NCBI GenBank assembly: GCA_001600695.1
Contig: BCKQ01000005.1
Coordinates: forward strand, 322,593-386,592
Direction of reading: 5' to 3'
DNA: 64,000 nucleotides
DNA from: Ascoidea asiatica
Lineage: Eukaryota; Ascomycota; Saccharomycetes; Ascoideales; Ascoideaceae
Shown: piece after piece, positions 60,310-64,000 of the stretch
Numbering within the stretch: position 1 is the first letter of the stretch
Layout: every line of letters starts with the position of its first letter
Translations under genes and position numbers: made by a program
Notes under the pieces: generated by a model
Databases searched by the model: none
What the model saw: only the letters and a program-made list of their open reading frames with translations
Told to the model about the DNA's origin: nothing

Positions 60310-61087
60310 CATTCTCCTTTCAGTTCTTTTGTGTTTATTAAGCTGAATGTATTTTATTTACTTTTTATAATATATTTTTCTTTTTTCTTTTTTTGCGCAT
60401 TTTATATATACTTACATCGGTAATTCTAATTCAATTTTTATTTCAAGTTTGGTATGTAGGTCTTCTCAATAAGTATTTCTAAATAAATATATTTTCGGCC
60501 TCTAATCAAATAGTTATTAATATAATTTAATAAAATTAGCAAATTTCTTATTTGTGTTACTCTTATATTACAAAATGGCATTAAGCCCTTTGAGATTTAC
60601 TAATGTCTGAAAGTTTTTCGTATAGCTTAGTCTAAAATTAAAAGTTACATCCAAAATTCATTTGAACATATTTTAGACCATAAGGTAAATTTAAACCTAG
60701 CTCTACTTGAAAAAAAAAAATAATCTTCTTGAATACAAAGTCGAATAAAGTAAAACCAAAAACATTCAACCCAATTTAAAAAAAAATATCAAAAACAAGG
60801 GTTGAACTTTATTTGAACAAATTAAAACAACTAAAAAATAAAGCTAGGAAAATAGACAAAGAATCAAACAAACCAAAAATAACATGAAACAAATAAAAAA
60901 TATATAAGAAAGAATTAAAAACAAGCGAACACAAACTATTCATTCAAGGAAAATCATATATAACCATCAGAGAAACTTAATTGTACCTAAATATACACTT
61001 GGCAAAATAAACAAAAAGCTAAAAGTCCATAGGTTATCTTCAATAAAAAAGCTAGTAAAAAAGGGTTCATTAGTGGATTAGAAAAAT
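60310..61087. other. Convergent 3' intergenic region between MBP1 and BOI
   Basis: This AT-rich spacer lies between two stop codons. It has T-rich sequence after MBP1 and long A-rich sequence (about 60710-60920) before the BOI stop. No gene, repeat or motif of note was recognised. Confidence 0.6.
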
Positions 61088-64000
61088 TTATGAATGTTCT
61101 TTTAGGCTACTTCTGCCTTTGATTTTGTTTTGCAATCCTGAACTCTGTCTTTGGGCATTTGTTTTAGGTGAAGAGGGACTACTTGGATGAATTCCTGATG
61201 CTAATAAATAAGGAGATTGAAACCCTGATGATTCATTGTGGTCATTCAATTTAGGTGTAGATATATGAGAAGTGGCAGTAGTTGATGGAGTTTGATTTGA
61301 TTCAATAGAAGAAGACAAAGATGAGGATGATGGATGAGAGGAAGAAGGATGAGACTGGATAAAATTTCCCTTTTTCAAAAGTTCTTCTCTTTTTTGTGCG
61401 TTTTCTCTTGCCTTTGAAAGTAAAGTTTGTGCCTTTTGTAAAGAAACAGTTGGGGTGGTACATGAAGAAACAATAGGCGTCGTATCATCTAGATCGATTG
61501 TGGCTTTCATTAATGCAGCCATCCAGCCCCTCATTTCCTCCCGAGTATCGACTGCAAAGTAGTGAATTTTTGGTTGAGTGAAAGTTAATCCTTTTTTGAA
61601 ACCAGGAGCAGGAGGTACTAGCTTAAAGCAATATCTTCCTTGACCAGTTGTTGCAGCATAAAGTGCTACGAATTTATCATCTTCTCTGGTAGGTAATACT
61701 TTATGAGCCGTAATATCAATTAAACCTTTTTCTTTTGCATCCTTCATTGATCCAAAATAAGATAATCGTGTATGATGGAGTGTAAAAAATCTTGTTTTCC
61801 ATGGACCAACAGTACTTGATCCTTTTTTGCTCATCCAACCGGAATAATCCGCTGTTTTCAGGGAAACTTCAGGATTGACTCTTTGTATCCCTTCTTGAAA
61901 TGCTGATGTTTGTTTTTTAGTTTTTTTTCCAGTTTCGGATGTCTTTGCATTTCTTACCTCTCTGACTTTAAATGATTCTGAACCCGTTGAACTTGAAGTA
62001 TCAACTGGTATAGGTGGTAAACTATTCGAAGTATTATTATGAATGAGCCTTTTATTTTCTGGTTGATCCTTCTCTTTAGAATTTTTTTCTTTTGCTTCTT
62101 TTTTATTCTTTCTTAATCTACCATGACTTGTAGTAAGGGATCTATGTGTTGCCTTTTCTTTAGGACTTTCCGGTTCATTTGCAGAAACTGATCTTCTTTT
62201 GAAAGGTTGATTTAATTTTTTTAAAGAATTCCTAATTGGAGACATTTGATTTTCAAAAGCTTCTTCTTTTAGTTTTCCAATATCAGAGTCTTCAAGTGAA
62301 CTTGAATCTTTCATAAGGTTACTATTTGAACTTGATAACGATTGACTAGCCCTTTTTGCAGGATCTAGAGTAGGTTGAGAAGAAATACTAGGGGAATTAT
62401 TTGAATGACCATTTTGTTTTGCTCTATTTAGAAAAGATAATCTATTTTGATTCATTAAAGATTCTGCATCATAGTTTGAAGTCGTTGACGATACATTTTC
62501 AGGAAATTTAGCTATACTTGGTGTTGATACTGCAGAATCACAATAGATTGAAGAAGTTGGCCTAGCAGGACCAGGATCAATAGCGAGCAAAGAATTGTTA
62601 TTTATTTCATTGACTAATGAGTCAATGGTTGGTATTTCCATTTTAAGATCATCTTTGAAAGAAATTGGAGATTGCGATACAGCATTACTTAAAAGTGTAG
62701 GTGAATCAAGTAATAGATTTTTTTTATTATCGATTGAATTAGTTTTAAGCTGTAATTTTGGTTTTGAAAATTTAGAACCATTTGAAGTTGGGGTTCTAGA
62801 AAAGGAAGGAGGAAGAGGTACAGGCCTTGGTGATTCAAATTCCCTATTATTATATGATGAGGAGTTTCTCTGAGAAGGCAGCTTTACAGATTTTTGATGA
62901 ACATTATAAAATGGGGAATCATTATTTGAATTATAATTAATATAATCAAGATCAGTTACAGATCTGGATCTACTCCTTCTATGTTTTTTTGCTTCATCTT
63001 CCGGATTTAATAGTGGTGGAGCCATTAATTCATTTTTATTTGAATTACTTGAAGGATTGAAAAAATCACCTCCCAGGCTACCATTTCTATTTAATTTTGG
63101 TAATGAAGGAGTTGAAGAATAAGTTAATCTTGAATTTGTTTCTAATTGTCTTCTTTGATAAGCAGCATTTTTTAAAGCTTCTATTTCTTTATAAATTTCG
63201 AATCTAGTACCAAAAGATGCAATTTCTAATTCTTTCAAATAACTTAATTCTAATTCTAATAAAATTGTTCCAGTTATTTTATGTCTTAAAAATTTTGAGA
63301 AAATATCTTCATCAAAGCCAAGATATTTGAAATATTCAGATACTTGTACTGGAGACCAAGATTCAACAAATATTGGATTGAATTCTTCTGGAATAGAATC
63401 AATTTCATCCAAATCTTCTTCATTTTCAAGAGAACTTGAATCATCCCTTTCTATATTATTTTTTGAGTTTTCAGTTATATTACTATTATTATTATTATTA
63501 TTAGGGTTATCAAAATCATTTTGATTTGAAGGGTTTCCAAACAGAGGATTTGTTTTTGAATCATTTATTGAATTATTATTATCATTATCGTTAATACTAT
63601 TATTATTAGTGGTATTATTGGTATTAGTATCATTGATATTATTTTTAATTTTATTTGAAGTATTGAATTCTTTTAAAGTATTATCAATTTCTGTTAAAGT
63701 TTTGTGAACAGAAGATTGTCTATCGTGATCAATCTTTGAAGAACTATTTCCACTTGATCTTTTTTTTGGAGTTGATAATCTATTTTTTGAGCTTGAATGG
63801 CTTGTATGCTTTGAATTTGTTATTGAAGAATTTGACATTGAAATTTGAGATGGGCTTCTTTGATTAGTTGATTGATTAACTGGATGATTAGTTTTATTGA
63901 GAGAAGTGATTTTTCTACTTCTTGATCTTAATAAATTTCTTTGTTGTTCTTGAGTTAAATATGCATTTATTGATTGAGTAAAAGATTTTGGATAAAGTCC
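61088..64000 (-). CDS. BOI2: Boi1/Boi2 polarity scaffold (SH3 end, SAM, PH); N-terminus off the window
   Basis: An internal ATG lies at 63838, but the frame stays open without a stop to the window edge, adding 54 codons. The added part begins GLYPKSFTQS, which matches the last strand of an SH3 domain, the first domain of Boi proteins. So the gene continues past 64000. Counted from 63838, a SAM domain lies at about 155-220 (SWSPVQVSEYFKYLGFDEDI), a proline-rich motif RPVPLPPSFSRTP near 335 and a PH domain at about 660-775 (DYSGWMSKKG, PWKTRFFTLHHTRLSYFG, WMAALMKATIDLD). Boi proteins bind Bem1, Cdc42 and lipids at bud sites and support exocytosis. Boi1 versus Boi2 cannot be decided. Confidence 0.9.
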   Translation of the reverse strand, partial: GLYPKSFTQSINAYLTQEQQRNLLRSRSRKITSLNKTNHPVNQSTNQRSPSQISMSNSSITNSKHTSHSSSKNRLSTPKKRSSGNSSSKIDHDRQSSVHKTLTEIDNTLKEFNTSNKIKNNINDTNTNNTTNNNSINDNDNNNSINDSKTNPLFGNPSNQNDFDNPNNNNNNSNITENSKNNIERDDSSSLENEEDLDEIDSIPEEFNPIFVESWSPVQVSEYFKYLGFDEDIFSKFLRHKITGTILLELELSYLKELEIASFGTRFEIYKEIEALKNAAYQRRQLETNSRLTYSSTPSLPKLNRNGSLGGDFFNPSSNSNKNELMAPPLLNPEDEAKKHRRSRSRSVTDLDYINYNSNNDSPFYNVHQKSVKLPSQRNSSSYNNREFESPRPVPLPPSFSRTPTSNGSKFSKPKLQLKTNSIDNKKNLLLDSPTLLSNAVSQSPISFKDDLKMEIPTIDSLVNEINNNSLLAIDPGPARPTSSIYCDSAVSTPSIAKFPENVSSTTSNYDAESLMNQNRLSFLNRAKQNGHSNNSPSISSQPTLDPAKRASQSLSSSNSNLMKDSSSLEDSDIGKLKEEAFENQMSPIRNSLKKLNQPFKRRSVSANEPESPKEKATHRSLTTSHGRLRKNKKEAKEKNSKEKDQPENKRLIHNNTSNSLPPIPVDTSSSTGSESFKVREVRNAKTSETGKKTKKQTSAFQEGIQRVNPEVSLKTADYSGWMSKKGSSTVGPWKTRFFTLHHTRLSYFGSMKDAKEKGLIDITAHKVLPTREDDKFVALYAATTGQGRYCFKLVPPAPGFKKGLTFTQPKIHYFAVDTREEMRGWMAALMKATIDLDDTTPIVSSCTTPTVSLQKAQTLLSKARENAQKREELLKKGNFIQSHPSSSHPSSSSLSSSIESNQTPSTTATSHISTPKLNDHNESSGFQSPYLLASGIHPSSPSSPKTNAQRQSSGLQNKIKGRSSLKEHS

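Overview
The window is nuclear DNA from a very AT-rich budding yeast (Saccharomycotina). The gene set is yeast-like: ALG3, EMI1, GLE2, GEF1, MOB1, PGK1, COG5, KAP123, GPI10, MSS2, KIN28, an MBP1-type APSES factor, BOI1/2 and a FLO8-type LisH factor. Genes lie on both strands, mostly without introns. The one clear intron (in MOB1) has the S. cerevisiae-type signals GTATGT, TACTAAC and TAG. Coding regions end almost every codon in A or T, and asparagine, glutamine and acidic homopolymer tracts are common. I cannot name the species. An L-2-hydroxyglutarate dehydrogenase-like gene and a possible velvet-domain gene, neither found in S. cerevisiae, suggest a lineage outside Saccharomycetaceae. No tRNA, rRNA, CRISPR or complete transposon was seen.

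Layout. 1-5600: start of an unknown minus-strand gene, a small coiled-coil protein, ALG3 and a lysine/asparagine-rich membrane-anchored protein, then a GC-rich promoter region. 5623-6139 is an assembly gap that cuts the 5' part of an Asn/Ser-rich gene whose 3' end is readable to 6985. 8-10 kb: EMI1 (twin CX9C) convergent with an unknown membrane protein. 10.07-12.8 kb: a gene-free 2.7 kb stretch holding a candidate 418-bp solo LTR with heat-shock-type elements and a TATA box, then GC-rich sequence with palindromes. 12.8-22.3 kb: the FLO8-like regulator, GLE2 and GEF1. 22.8-30.7 kb: spliced MOB1 divergent from a WHI5/NRM1-type repressor across a promoter with forkhead-type motifs, then an alpha-arrestin and a conserved unknown protein. 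33-43.9 kb: velvet-like gene, L2HGDH-like gene, second alpha-arrestin, a Gfo/Idh/MocA oxidoreductase, PGK1 with a six-unit palindromic repeat array upstream, and COG5. 45-64 kb: KAP123, GPI10, MSS2, KIN28, MBP1 and BOI1/2, the last running off the window edge.

Functionally this is an ordinary eukaryotic mixture, with no operons. Several genes share themes: G1/S transcription (MBP1, WHI5/NRM1), mitotic exit and transcription kinases (MOB1, KIN28), ER glycan and GPI assembly (ALG3, GPI10), Golgi and nuclear transport (COG5, GEF1, KAP123, GLE2), and transporter ubiquitination adaptors (two arrestins). The most unusual non-coding signals are the 29-bp palindromic array before PGK1 and the LTR-like element with heat-shock-type motifs.
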